Shown here one piece after another: positions 11,572 to 22,493 of a DNA stretch of 64,000 bases (its first letter is position 1; every line of letters starts with the position of its first letter). Position numbers and translations under genes: made by a program. Under the pieces are notes generated by a model. That model was not told the DNA's origin. It saw nothing but the letters and a program-made list of their open reading frames with translations, and did not search any database. Source of the DNA: Isoetes taiwanensis (lineage: Eukaryota; Streptophyta; Lycopodiopsida; Isoetales; Isoetaceae); contig JAJEKV010000555.1 in assembly GCA_021234155.1 (NCBI GenBank), positions 64,001 to 128,000 of the forward strand, given 5' to 3'.

Positions 11572-14500
11572 ATGGCCGCTTCGCCTAAGTTCCCCACTCT
11601 TCAAGTCACAGTCCTCAGGGATCCGGCTCTCTTCGACTCAGTAATTTTTTCTACTCCCACTCTCAGAGATCCTTTGGAAGGTCCCAATCGGGAAGTTGCA
11701 GAACGCACAGGACTATTCGAGTTCTCCAGGCAAGAACTCCCGGCACCCAATCCACTCCAGCTCCAACAATTTGTTGCTCATCTGGTCAAGACCAATGCAG
11801 GCTATCTCACAGAAGTTGATCAAACTCGCATCCTCCTCACTCCGGCTCTTCTGGCAGAGGTATTTCACTTGCCCATCCGCACCCCTTCTTTAACTTGGGC
11901 TGCTCTACAGGATCAGGATGTTACCAAGTATGGCCAAACTCCTTATACGGCCACCACTCATAAGCTCACCAACATTGCAAAACCTCACGAAGGCTTTGTG
12001 AAGTTTTTGTGGCGTAAGTTCTTTGGCTACTCCATCAAGAATATCCACATCAACAAGCAGTTCTTTCATACTGCTATCATGGCCATTCACTCCCCACATC
12101 ATCTTGATTGGCCTCAAATTTTGTTCCACCAGTTGTGTTATGAAATTGATCGCATCAGACATTCTCCTGCTGCTGGCCTCGAAACTGCTATGGGTGCTCA
12201 CATGCAAGCCCTCATCAACCATTGTCTTCCTGTTCCCAGTCAAGGTTCTCCTACTAATCTGGACGTAGATTCTCAGTCCTCCACTAAACAACCATCCAAC
12301 ATTATTTCTGCTGTCAGAAATCTTCAAGAAGACATTTCCCCTCCTCATCCATCTTCTTCTCCTCACAATCAGCAACAACGTGAACCCGTCATCCATGTTC
12401 CATCCTCTCAGTCTACAGAAATCCCACATTGCCGTTCTCAACAGGTCTCTCAGCATACCCATTCTGTCCGCCCACACCAGTCCTTGCCTCTTCAACCCCT
12501 GCAACCCCCACTTTCCAGACGAGCCCTTTATCAATATCAGCAGGATGTCCAAGAATGTGTACTTAAACTCTAGGACTCTCAAGAAAATTTTATGAATAGA
12601 ATCCAACAGTACATGGATTCCACGGATGCTCTTCAACGTGATCTTCAAGCTGCCAGCACTCAAGTTCAGTCTCTTGAAGAAAGTCTCCAAAATAAGCACG
12701 CTGCCTTGTTACAAGCCCGTGAGGATCTCAAAGCAGAAGAAGAACGGACTGCCACGCTTGCAGACTAGCAGGCTCAGTTGCAGACCACCATCCAGGATCT
12801 TCTTGTTCAGCTGAAGGATAAGGATAAGCTCCTCACTGATCTCCAGACTATGTACACAGATCTCTCCAAAGACTACAACAGTCAGTTACACCAGATTGAA
12901 CTTCGAGATGAGCGCATCACTCTTCTAGACGGTCAAGTCTCCACCCTCCAAACTTAGGTCACGCCTTTACAGGCTCAGGTTGTTGAAGCTCAAAAGCAGA
13001 AACTCATTGATGATACAGAAATTGCTAGTCTTCAACTTCAACTCTCCACTCAGGCTCCTTCCTCTTCACATGCCATGCACTCACACCGCCGATTTCGTGA
13101 TCAGTCCCGTCTCCTCTTGGACAAAGATAATGAAATCCGTGACCTTGAACATCAGCTCGACCAAGCTCTCCAGTCTGCTGAAGAAGCGCAGAGTCAACAC
13201 GAGATCTATCTGCAGCTTGCTATGACCATCCCACGGGATTACTTCACTCCCTCCAGCTATCAAGATTATGTTGTCTCACGCTGCCATCTCTTTTTTCTCA
13301 AGTGGTATTCTGCCAACGGCACAATTCATGAGCCCCTCAACCGCACCGATTTTCTCACTATCTGGCCCGATCTCTCCATTGAGGATAAAGGACTTTTCTG
13401 TGCTCTTTTGGTCTATGGCCTCCTCACTTGTGATGATCCTGAATTTTTCATCTTCCGCCTGGTACAGCCCATGCCTTATGTCCTTCATGACTTCTATCTG
13501 GCTGATACTATGGACAAGTTTCATGATGGCCCTCACCGGGTATTTAGTGGAAATGAACACGCTCAATGGTTGCTATTACCAGAGAACAAATATTTGCAGG
13601 ATCCAGCTCACGCCAACACTTTCAAAGAGGAGTATATGCCAGACTTGCGCATCATCTTCCTCTCTGGAGTGCAGAGACTCTGCAACAGGTCCGCAATAAT
13701 TTATCTAAGGACGAGGGTATTCAATTTGCCCAAATCTATTTACAATATCTTGGTGGCTACAACACTCTGCGTGTATATCTGGACAGCCAGACTGTCCCCA
13801 CGGAATAGATTTCTCCCCCTGTATATAGTATGCTCCCTTCTTCGGATTGGGAACGCTGGTGTCAAACATTGGATGCGGACCTCGTTCGCGAATTTAAGGA
13901 GCAGGCTCAGAAGCCCACGATCAGTCCCAACCCGATCATTATCTGTATGCATCTCTGGGAGCGCCACCACGCAGACGCTATCTCACTTCTGATTGGCGTC
14001 TCCCCTTTTGGACCACGGTTATGGATGGGCCCACGCTAACTGGACTCCCGCTCATATCTCCACTGATCTGTGGTGGGATCCACGCTTTGTTCGCCACTCT
14101 GTCTGGCCCAACGGTGATACCTTAGAATGCACCAGCAATTGGATCTATATCCCGAATGAAAAGGGCTGGCAGACGCCTACTCATGCTATCTGGGGGTCTC
14201 ACTCAATTCATGGAGTGTGTTGCCACCTCACCGGATCCTTCTGTTCATCGTCAAGCAGGTTTTGTGCTGCTCTGAAGTGCGTGCTCTTGTGGCACGGAAG
14301 AGACCGATTTATTATTGCAACTCAAATGCAAGTGCCCGTGCCTTTGGCCTTCAGACCTGTCTTATGATGGAGTGCCAATATATCCCCGCGGAGGTTCACC
14401 GTACCCTAGAAGACATGGTGCAGTCTGGATTTCTCATCGACGCCCATCCTGCAATTGGTCTCAATACTCCTGATGCTCTCAAGGACAGGCAAGAGCTTAT

Positions 14501-14600
14501 CACGACTTATCATTCTGGCAACCGCCCTCATACCAGACAAGATGATTTTGAAGTTGCTGGATTTTCGCCTCCTGAGTCTGTTCCACCTTTTCTCTCGACT
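11572..14600 (+). pseudogene. Additional sense ORF of the gypsy element (unknown product)
   Basis: A very long former frame starts at ATG 11572 and stays in one frame to about 13670, broken only by TAG at 12571, 12766 and 12955. It then shifts twice and runs to about 14600, just before the polypurine tract. The N-terminal 230 residues are globular ('QQFVAHLVKTNAGYLTEVDQ'). A Ser/Pro/Gln-rich linker follows, then a strongly predicted coiled coil (about 12590-13200, with heptad-like Leu/Gln/Glu runs). The C-terminal part is globular and rich in Trp and Tyr (about 13230-14600). I see no signal peptide or clear membrane span, so it is unlike a retroviral envelope. Athila-type elements carry extra ORFs in this place, but I do not recognise this product. 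Confidence 0.6.
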
Positions 14601-14609
14601 GAGTGTCGT

Positions 14610-14623
14610 TTGGTGGGGGGGAG
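14610..14623 (+). other. Polypurine tract of the gypsy element
   Basis: A G-rich run directly upstream of the 3' LTR (TGGTGGGGGGGAG, then TGTTAG). This is the expected plus-strand primer site. Confidence 0.75.
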
Positions 14624-15123
14624 TGTTAGTCCTGTACGTCCTGGTACAGGACTATTCATGCACACCGCAGACCAAGGCAGGAACAAGACGCCAGGTCAAG
14701 GTCCTGATTCTTCCATATTCAGAAGCAAGGTTCGATGAGGGCAATTGTTGTAGGTTGTGTTGTAGGTTGAATTTTTGTATCTTTACTTCTTACAGAAGGG
14801 TATACACCTTCCTAAAGCGTAAAGGTGAAAGGAAGGTCAGGTATATATAGAGGTAAGAAGCAAGGGAGCTCCCAGTTTTGCTTGCTGAGCTTCAAGCAAT
14901 TTGAGAGAACAAATTCACCTTCTATAGTTGGGTCGTGAGGCCCTTTAGTGATTCCCATTCCCCAAAATTTCAAAACAAATTTCAAAACAAACCTTGGCAA
15001 TCATTACTTCTCAAGTTCTTCAAGTAAATAATAATTGATCTGGATGAACTGATTTTTTCCAGTCTGCAAACTCCTCTCTCAAGATATAATGAGAGGTCTA
15101 GAGATTATCCAAAACCTGCAGCA
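14624..15123 (+). repeat. 3' LTR of the gypsy element (differs from the 5' LTR)
   Basis: The first 79 bases match the 5' LTR with a few differences. After 'aggtcaaggtc' the sequences have nothing in common by eye, although this copy has its own TATA (14842-14849) and LTR-like layout. The end at 15123 is set by 'CA' followed by GATTG, the same five bases as before the 5' LTR. The end is therefore inferred. Confidence 0.55.
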
Positions 15124-15128
15124 GATTG
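15124..15128. repeat. Candidate target site duplication, right copy (GATTG)
   Basis: Matches 4168-4172 and follows 'CAGCA'. A chance match of this size within several hundred bases is possible, so the call depends on the LTR end being right. Confidence 0.5.
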
Positions 15129-17279
15129 GTGACAAAGAAAGCGCAATGGTTGCATTACTACAGTGATAAATTAAACAAATTGCAAGTAGAAATTAGGAAA
15201 ACTTAGTATAGTATTTTAAATGGTCAAAATGTACAAAATAACATCGGATATTTAAAGATTTCACTATGACTGAGGTTTAAAACTGAATAGTTGAAAAACT
15301 TGGGATCTGAAGATAGTTGCAAAACTTGGGATGTGATCATTGGCTGAATTTTCCACATAATTTCTTGTAATTACACATACAGAAGCTTCTGCAATATAAT
15401 TAATTTGGTGCCACAGTAAGCAATGTCCCAGAATAGGCAGCTGACATCTTAATAAGTGCGACATGATGAACACCTAGATGAGACTCTGTTCATCATAGCA
15501 AATACAGAATTGTTACTTTTGGCCATTGAAAATCAGTAGGTTTTTCTCAATATAGAGCATGAAAGAATGCAAAAATGTATGCAAGAGATGGCACTCATCT
15601 GGTGAGACTAATATCAAAATGCTTCCTGTGCGGCAGAATGGTTGGCCCCCATGCCTAAGGACTCTCTCATTTTAGCATTATCTTAAAGTGATTTCAAAGG
15701 GATGTTTGACAACAAAACATTAATCCATTCTTCTTATCTACAATCAACTCAAAATTTTGAATGGACGTGTAAGCAGCAATCCACAGATATTCACCATGAC
15801 ATCAGAATCCTTGAAGAATAGAACAGATGTTATCAAAACTTTGAAAATTCATAGTGCTATAGATTGGGAGGACTTACAGTCTCATCTGACTGAAGAAGCT
15901 CCTTGCACATGCAAAGCTTATAGTGGAATGCAGTAGATGCCGACTGAAGCCCCCCAAATCTATAATCATATATGTAGAGGTTATAGTGCATGTGCTTAAA
16001 ACAAATAGTATGATTTATGGGACATCAAAAGCTTAAAAGTTCACCTGCCCAAATGCTTCGGAACTTGTGATGCTTTTCATAGCTAGCATCAGGAATGACC
16101 AGAGAAACACATGAAGTGCCTCCAAAAGTACTCAGGCCTTTCCATTATTGCTGCCCAATAAGATATATCCGTATACTGCAAGCTCAATGGGCACTTTTGC
16201 TTTTCAGAAATTGGCATGATTTATGAGAAATCAAAAGATAAGAAATTCATCTGCCCAAATGCTTACAAACCTGAGATGCCCTGCAATGTCATTGGAGCAA
16301 GCCAGACCAAACATTCTGCCCTAGATTATATTGGCGCAAGAAATACAATACTTGAAAACAAAAAAATAATGCACAACACCCCCATTTCATAACTTTAATC
16401 CTGAGCTTGAGGCTTTAGATAATCTAGGCTAGATAGGAAGGAATTAGAATTCAAGCATAGGCAATAAAAGGAGACTAACAGAAAATTTGAATTTGTATCA
16501 CACTCTACCAAAGCAAGAACCATACCATGTTTAGATAGTGTGCCAAAAGTCCCGTCAAACTGAGTTTGTCCAGTGTGCTTATATTCAAGCAATCTGAAGC
16601 TGCACATATGCTAACAAATTTAGCAAAGAAATCCATTGAGCACATAAGGTTAAATTTCCAAGATAATTTACATGACATTGGAACATAGGCGTTGGAACAA
16701 ATGCTTTTGAAAAATGGTCTAAGAAGATTATAAAACATCTGTGCCTATTCTTGTGCAAGATCGAAGGAAACATTAGGCTCTAACAATAAAAGAATGATAC
16801 ATATGGGAACACATGCATTTACCTGATGAGAACATTTGAGTTTGTCGCTGTACAGAAAAACCTCCATGCAAACCTACGGAGGAGTCTTGACGAAAATCAC
16901 TTTTTGAATAAAATCTTGTCCGCATCTTGTTCCCAGATTGAAGCCCATATACAGTGAAATCACAGCGAAATCTCTAAAGCCATGCTCCACGCTCCAGAAT
17001 ATCCACAGAAGAAAGCAACTGCTGCAAAAGATCAAATTTGCATCAGAAATTAGAAAGCAGGAATTGGGGTCATGTATCCATCACACCCTCTGACGAATGG
17101 ATTCGTATTGCGTTGAATTGTGGCATGCATGCCGAAATAGTTTCTGATGCCCAAATCTATCACCCGTTTAGAAATTTCTACCAGTAAAAACACAAACCCC
17201 AAATCATACAACAAATATCTTTCCCGATTTTTGGATGATCGGGAATTTTTTCAGGCAACGAACACCCCTAAAACCTTAG
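15129..17279. other. Intergenic with a short diverged direct repeat
   Basis: No coding unit is recognisable. Two stretches at about 16008-16072 and 16217-16281 are imperfect copies of each other. Both read 'atgatttatg', then 'atcaaaag', then 'ctgcccaaatgctt', then 'gatgc'. This suggests an old local duplication about 209 bases apart. The rest shows nothing I can name. Confidence 0.45.
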
Positions 17280-17870
17280 GGAAACTACCTTAACAAAAAA
17301 TCCAAAAAGTTTTCGGAACCCCGGAAAAACCAAATTTAAACAATAGGATATATGTTTTTCTATGAAACTTGCCAAGAATGTTTAAGTAGACCAAATGCGT
17401 GTTCCACGGCCATACGTGTAGAGGAATGTATGTAATTATACCTGTATGTTTTCGGAGGTAATTTGGTATCAAGCAATGGTACAATCAACCAAGGAAGAAA
17501 GGGATATCCTGCGTCATCCAAAATATATTCGTGGACACTATGGTTGTTGATTTTAGGGACAACCTATTCATCCTCTCTCCTCCTTCAACCATATATGTAA
17601 AGTTTGAAACTTTAAGCATGCGCGCATCGTTAATACTACCTCGACAGTCGGCAACCTTTTGCATTAACATAGAATAATTGCTGTTTCTATCATACCATGA
17701 ACATCACATTCTTATTCTAGAAACTCCATCATGATATATATTGCATCAATGGCTCCACAACAATTAGGGAAGCCATGAATAGCTTGGAAACCACGTTTCA
17801 CTATAAGCATGTAGGCCATTGCAAATGGGCTATGCCTTATTTACAAAGGCATAAACAAGCTTTAGAGTAG
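17280..17870 (-). pseudogene. PIF/Harbinger transposase pseudogene (DDE_Tnp_4)
   Basis: Read on the minus strand from 17870 downwards, the sequence gives 'FQAIHGFPNCCGAIDAIYI' with the first catalytic Asp, then 'CRGSINDARMLKVSNFTYM'. Next come 'DDAGYPFLPWLIVPLLDTK' with the second Asp and 'SSTRMAVEHAFGLLK' with the catalytic Glu. These match the GAID, DxGYP and VExAFG blocks of Harbinger-superfamily nucleases in the right order. Several stops and a frame change break it, for example after 'HSWQVS'. The Myb-like partner protein and terminal inverted repeats were not found. Upstream minus-strand sequence to about 18340 may hold a further decayed N-terminal part. Confidence 0.75.
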
Positions 17871-19122
17871 TACGTGTAGCTGTAGATGGTCCAATTCCAA
17901 ATAGCTCTGAAAAGGTTAGAAAGCTATCTTCTGATGACAATCTTCTCAAAGCAATGACTACTTACTTCTCTACTGACACCACATGGGGAGTGGAGGAGTA
18001 TGTGACTCTAGATCAGTATTAACTGGGTTGCAAATGTAGCGAAAGGTGCTTTGAGAAACTCTAAAGAACTCTTTAAAACGATGAGGATTTGCTACTGTTA
18101 CAAAATCTCCGAAGTGGAATGTATTGAATGCGGTCTGATATACCATTGCCTATACCTTATGCTAGTTAAAATCCATCGTAATTCGCCACATAGCATGGAC
18201 AAAAATAGTATTGCATACATGCTGTCTTGATGTTCTTCATCTTCCTCATGATCAAGAAAAAGGTGTTTTCATGCATCGATCTCTGTTGTCTCCTCATCCA
18301 CAACTTCATTTATATTCTCAAAAATTTCTATGGCAATAGTCATTGCTTTTAAGAGGTGGATCCATCGAAGAAAACTTCAACCAGACCTCAAGAATCTGCA
18401 CTGGCCTTTAGAATTTGCAATGGTGGTATGGACGTGGCTGCAGATCTCTAGAATGGAGCTGTGGCGTGTTCACTGGAAGCTTTTAGGTTAGAAATGCCAG
18501 CGATATACTTACGTGGCAAGGTTTCGAATGGGAATTGTCTGGGTTCTACCGCAGTTTGTCCGTCTGGAATTTGCCTACGTGGCACAGTCTAGAATTTGCC
18601 TACGTGGCACAGTGGTTAGGCCATAATGGGAATGGACCCTAAGGCAAACCTCAAATCGGGCGAATGGAGATGGGCCCTAAAGGCAATGGATTTATATGTA
18701 GGGGTGGAGGGAAAAGGCAAGAAGCCCAAAGGGAAACGGCAACCAACCAAAACCGTCTAACCATGTGAAACCCGCAAACCGGATATCGCGCACACACGGC
18801 AAACGGAGCGTCAAAGCGCGTTTGCGTGCGGCAGCCGCATGCGAGAGGAGCCGGTAGGGCTGAGGCGCGAGGAGGCGGCACCATACTACACAGCCACAGA
18901 CCGACGGGCCACCATAGCTAGGTCAGGCAACCAAAGCGTCCGCCGGAGTCCACCATAGCCCCTTCTACCTTTACCACCTTTCCGCTGCTTCCCCGGGTTT
19001 GAAAAACTCGCCCTTTTTTCCCATCTCTGTGCCACAAAAAGCACACCACAACTGCGAAAATCACACAGGGCTTTTTTCAGCTGTAAATCTTGGCGGAAGG
19101 AGGCTTTCAAGCCTCCGGCTTA
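17871..19122. other. Upstream region of the ANP32-like gene
   Basis: The first part (to about 18340) may belong to the decayed Harbinger element. From about 18650 the sequence becomes GC- and CpG-rich, as expected near a plant promoter and 5' leader. A 25-base unit, 'gtctggaatttgcctacgtg' plus five bases, is present twice in tandem at 18562-18586 and 18587-18611 with one difference. No TATA box can be assigned with confidence. Confidence 0.45.
18562..18611. repeat. Tandem 25-bp duplication
   Basis: Two adjacent 25-base units differ at one base. Each contains 'cctacgtggca', an ACGT-core motif of the sort bound by plant bZIP factors. Whether it acts on the downstream gene is unknown. Confidence 0.6.
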
Positions 19123-20820
19123 ATGGAAGAGGCTTGGGAAAAAGCCGTTGAGGCTGCTAGAGCAGGACAGGGCGGTTTGGGTGAAGACCCATCTGAAACT
19201 AGGACCCTTACACTCGATGGGGCCCTAAAATGTGCTCAGGGTCGACTTCCTCCTCGTTCTCTACTCGAACCATTTTCTCAGCTAAGGCATCTTTCTATAG
19301 CAAATGTGGGTCTTGCTTCTTTAGCAGATTTTCCTCGTCTTCCCCATCTGGAGCGCCTTATTCTTAGTGATAATAGGATTGCTGGGGGTCTCCAGCATCT
19401 TATACAAGCAGGTTTGGATTCTCTTCGAGATTTGGACCTTTCTAACAACAAGATTCAGTTGTTGGAAGACCTGGCTCCTCTAGCGCAACTGAAGTTAGTA
19501 TCTTTGGACCTTTATGAGTGCCCAGTTACTAGGATTTCAGATTACAGGAAAAAGGTCTTCAGCATGATCAATTCGTTGGAATACCTCGACAAGGTTGATG
19601 CTGAGGATAATGAAAGACCTGAATCAGATGAAGAAGAGGAGGATGAGCTTGACGAAGAGGACGTAGATGATGCAAGTGGTGATGGGGTGGAAGTAGACGG
19701 CGAGGAAATCGAAGGTGAGATGAAGGGTCATGCCCCTAATGTTCATGAAGAGGAGGAGGATTCTAGTGAGGAAGACGAGGAAAGGGATGAAGAGGCTGAA
19801 GATAATGAGGAGTTAGATGAGGAGGAAGACGAAGGCGGCAGCTATCAGGAAGCTGTGGTTGCTGTAGATCAAGAGGAGACATTTGAGGAGGATGATGATG
19901 ATGGGGAAAATGTTGAGGTGCACGATATCGAAGAAAGTGATGAAGATGAAGGCAGGGAGGATAATGGGGAAGCAGAGGAAGATGATGATGATGATGAAGA
20001 CGATGAGGAGGAAGATGATGGTGGTGAATATGCTGCTCAGGTTGTTGCTAGTGCTGAAGGGGAGCTTGATGTTGTCGAACGTGACAGTGAAGAGGAGGAA
20101 AATGGGGAGCTTGGTGAAGAGGATGAGATTGAAGAGGAAGAAGAAGGATTTGAAGGAGCTGACAATGTGGAAGTTGATGCTCCCGAGGATGAGGTACAAT
20201 ATTTTGAGCACCCCTTTTTTTCTTTCAAAATCTAGGCTCTACAGGTAGGATAGTTAGTATAGGGGAATTTTCTGGTGTTAGTTATGTTCAGGGAAATTAG
20301 CTTATATGCGTTTTGCAAGAACTGGACAGTTCCTGTTACAAGATGTTAGGACAAAAGTTCAAGTTTGATTCTATAGATTTTCTGGAGTGTTATGTCTTTA
20401 CCTGTTTTCTGGAGTGTTATATGTCTCCTACGAAGCTCAAACTACCAGATTGGTAAAATAATGGAAAGCCCAATTTTGGACTATTGTGGAATTTTTTTTT
20501 TTTTTTTAAATAATAAATTTAACCTTTATTATTACATTTTCACTCACTCTACTTGATTGTGAGAATATTGTGTGCAGGATGATGATGAAGAGGATGATGA
20601 AGAAGAACAAGAAGATTATGGTACAGAATATCTTATTCAGGCACCAGACGGCCATACCGAGGATGACGAGGGTGCAAGTGATTTTGAACCTGGTGAAAAT
20701 GAGGATGACGATGAAGATTTTGATGATGATGAAGATGAAGAGGAAGATGCTGTGCCATCTTTAAAGAAAAGAAGCAGAGAAGAAGAGGCAGGCAAAGATG
20801 AGAGGCCTAAGAAGCGGTGA
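19123..20820 (+). CDS. ANP32: Acidic leucine-rich nuclear phosphoprotein 32-like protein
   Basis: Two exons: 19123-20193 and 20578-20820, joined by a phase-0 GT-AG intron. The spliced product is 437 residues. Residues 25-135 form leucine-rich repeats ('LRDLDLSNNKIQLLEDLAPL'), and 138-160 is the LRR cap ('DYRKKVFSMINSLEYLDKVD'). From about 167 to 415 the chain is almost entirely Asp/Glu-rich. It ends in a basic 'KKR' cluster and a final 'RPKKR', likely nuclear localisation signals. This layout is that of the ANP32 family, nuclear histone-binding and phosphatase-regulating proteins, and the length fits plant members. ATG 19123 is chosen because it is the first in-frame ATG. All of the LRR part lies in one exon. 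Confidence 0.9.
20194..20577 (+). other. Intron of the ANP32-like gene
   Basis: Starts GTACAA after a GAG codon and ends TGTGCAG before GATGATGAT. A T-run and AT-rich tract precede the acceptor. Splicing joins two acidic stretches in frame. Reading through would stop within about 14 codons. Confidence 0.85.
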
Positions 20821-22493
20821 CCTTTGAAAGCTGTATGCTATGTAAATCGAGCCTGCACAGCCTCTCCACATGGTGCCATTGGCTGCTCTTGGAGAGCTAG
20901 AAAACATACGGTCAGTGCTTGTAAGAAATTGTACAAGGGAAGCCAAATACAGCGCACAATTAGGGTGAAGTTTTACCTCTTGTTAACCCTAGTCTGTGCT
21001 ATTCTTTCATGTTAACTGGCTGCTTTTAAGATTTTTACAAGTCTAGACTCTGTTCACCATGGTGGATTTCTCTGTACTAATGAGACTGAGAAGTATCTTA
21101 ATATCTTTATGTCAAGCGCGGCTCCAATTTTCTAGGCTTATACATGAGTTGCTTCTACATGATCGGCGGAAGGGCTCTTGTTACATTTCAATGAAGGATG
21201 GCCGGCTCAATTGGTCTTTTATGGCTTTCATTTTTCATAGTTGCTAGTGACAGTTGTTAGACCCCAGAATTATATTTTGTTCATTGAATTTTATCCTGAA
21301 TGGGGTTTTACAGAATTAGATATATGCACACTTTATTTCAGCAGTTGTAGGTGGAAATTTTATGAAAGTTTGGTGCTATTTTTATTTCAGATATAATGCT
21401 TATATGATATACAAGTTTTGGCTGGCTGTTAACTGGTATGGGCTCTCTATGATAAGGTACTGAAATGCAGGAATATTTTGCTTATTTACCTTTTTTTCCT
21501 GTATAGTGGGAATGAAAATGCATATTTTTTTGATTAGTACAGGAAGCTTTTTGGCTCTCTGGCTTACGTAATCAATATTTCTGTTAATCTTCCTATGATA
21601 TGATCCTTTTTGTTGTATGTATGATTTACATTTATAGTAACTATATAATATGTGTGCTGTGATACGCTCGTGGGCATCACTGCATTTTTCAGTGGGAAAC
21701 GTTGTAGCATTGTACTTTAAAGTCGTTGATGGGAATGATGGGTGGCCATAAGTACGTCCTTCTCATAGTGTTGGGATTACATGAACGTTGTGATGGTTGA
21801 CTAATAAAATTTGAATTTGGGTGGGAAATAGAAGTACAAAGATTCCTTGCAAATCTGCAGTATTTCTTATCTTAAAAATAATGAAATCAGATATAAGAGA
21901 AAATATGGAAGTGCAAATATCAATAATAGACGTGGGGTTGTATATTTCCAGTTTTCCAGTTTCAACACAAACAAATATACAGAACAATGCATAAGCTTTA
22001 CATTTGGTTTGAGTAGCTCTGCAGCCAGCCAAGCCAAATATACAGCTCAAACATATGCCGGTCTAGTTTATTTAATGCCTGGCAGCCAGCTATTCCTGTA
22101 AATTTTTTTCCACGTGGTAGACTGTAAGGAGCTGACAAAAAGACGTGTTCTCATCCCAAGGGGTCTTTGCTGCCATATGGCACGATCCTGTTCATCACTA
22201 CGTGGGTGCGAAACCAGGATCGCCGGCTTGTCGTCCCTGTTTCGAAAAGGGCCCTTTATTTCTTGCATGCTCTCCTTTTAGATCTTCGATCCTTGGCTCC
22301 ATTCCCTTCCCGCCGGATCGCCGGATAACCCATCTCTTGGAAGGGTTTATTATTTTCTTCTAGTCCTTGCGTTATCATCCGGATATCCTGTTTTGTCTTC
22401 CACATTCTGCCTTGCCCTTTTGTCCCGCGATTTGCAGAACCGCTTTGTTAGGGCGAATTGGGTTTTAGTTTGTCTTTCGGAATCGGAACAAAG
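20821..22493. other. 3' region of ANP32-like gene and promoter region of RAB7-like gene
   Basis: The first several hundred bases probably hold the 3' untranslated region of the upstream gene, but no poly(A) signal can be singled out in the AT-rich sequence. From about 22230 the sequence becomes GC-richer and pyrimidine-rich, which fits the 5' leader of the RAB7-like gene. No repeat or RNA gene is visible. Confidence 0.45.

Larger units (their letters stand above)
4173..15123 (+). mobile_element. Ty3/gypsy LTR retrotransposon, Athila-like, with extra 3' ORF
   Basis: An almost 11-kb element with 5' LTR, primer-binding site, gag with two CCHC knuckles, protease, RT, RNase H, integrase, a long additional sense ORF, a polypurine tract and a 3' LTR. 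The order RT-RNaseH-IN marks Ty3/gypsy. There is no chromodomain after the integrase. The RT reads F-x-D-D where chromoviruses usually have Y-x-D-D, and the primer-binding site starts TGGCGCCG. These three points favour the non-chromovirus (Athila/Tat) branch. The coding region has many frameshifts and stop codons and the integrase lacks its catalytic Glu, so the copy is dead. The two LTRs agree only over their first 79 bases or so. It sits in a trihelix-like remnant. Confidence 0.85.

Noticed and set aside
4173-15123. Reading the extra ORF as a retroviral-type envelope
   Set aside because: There is no signal peptide, no clear membrane segment and no cleavage-site pattern. The coiled coil alone is not enough.
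18651-18884. Minus-strand 77-codon frame upstream of the ANP32-like gene
   Set aside because: It lies in CpG-rich promoter sequence, has biased Pro/Ala/Arg composition, and no family or splice partner.
19813-20211. Open frame on the minus strand across the ANP32 acidic tract
   Set aside because: It is the complement of GAA/GAT-rich codons, which gives Phe/Ile/Leu-rich nonsense without stops. The plus-strand reading continues a real LRR protein.
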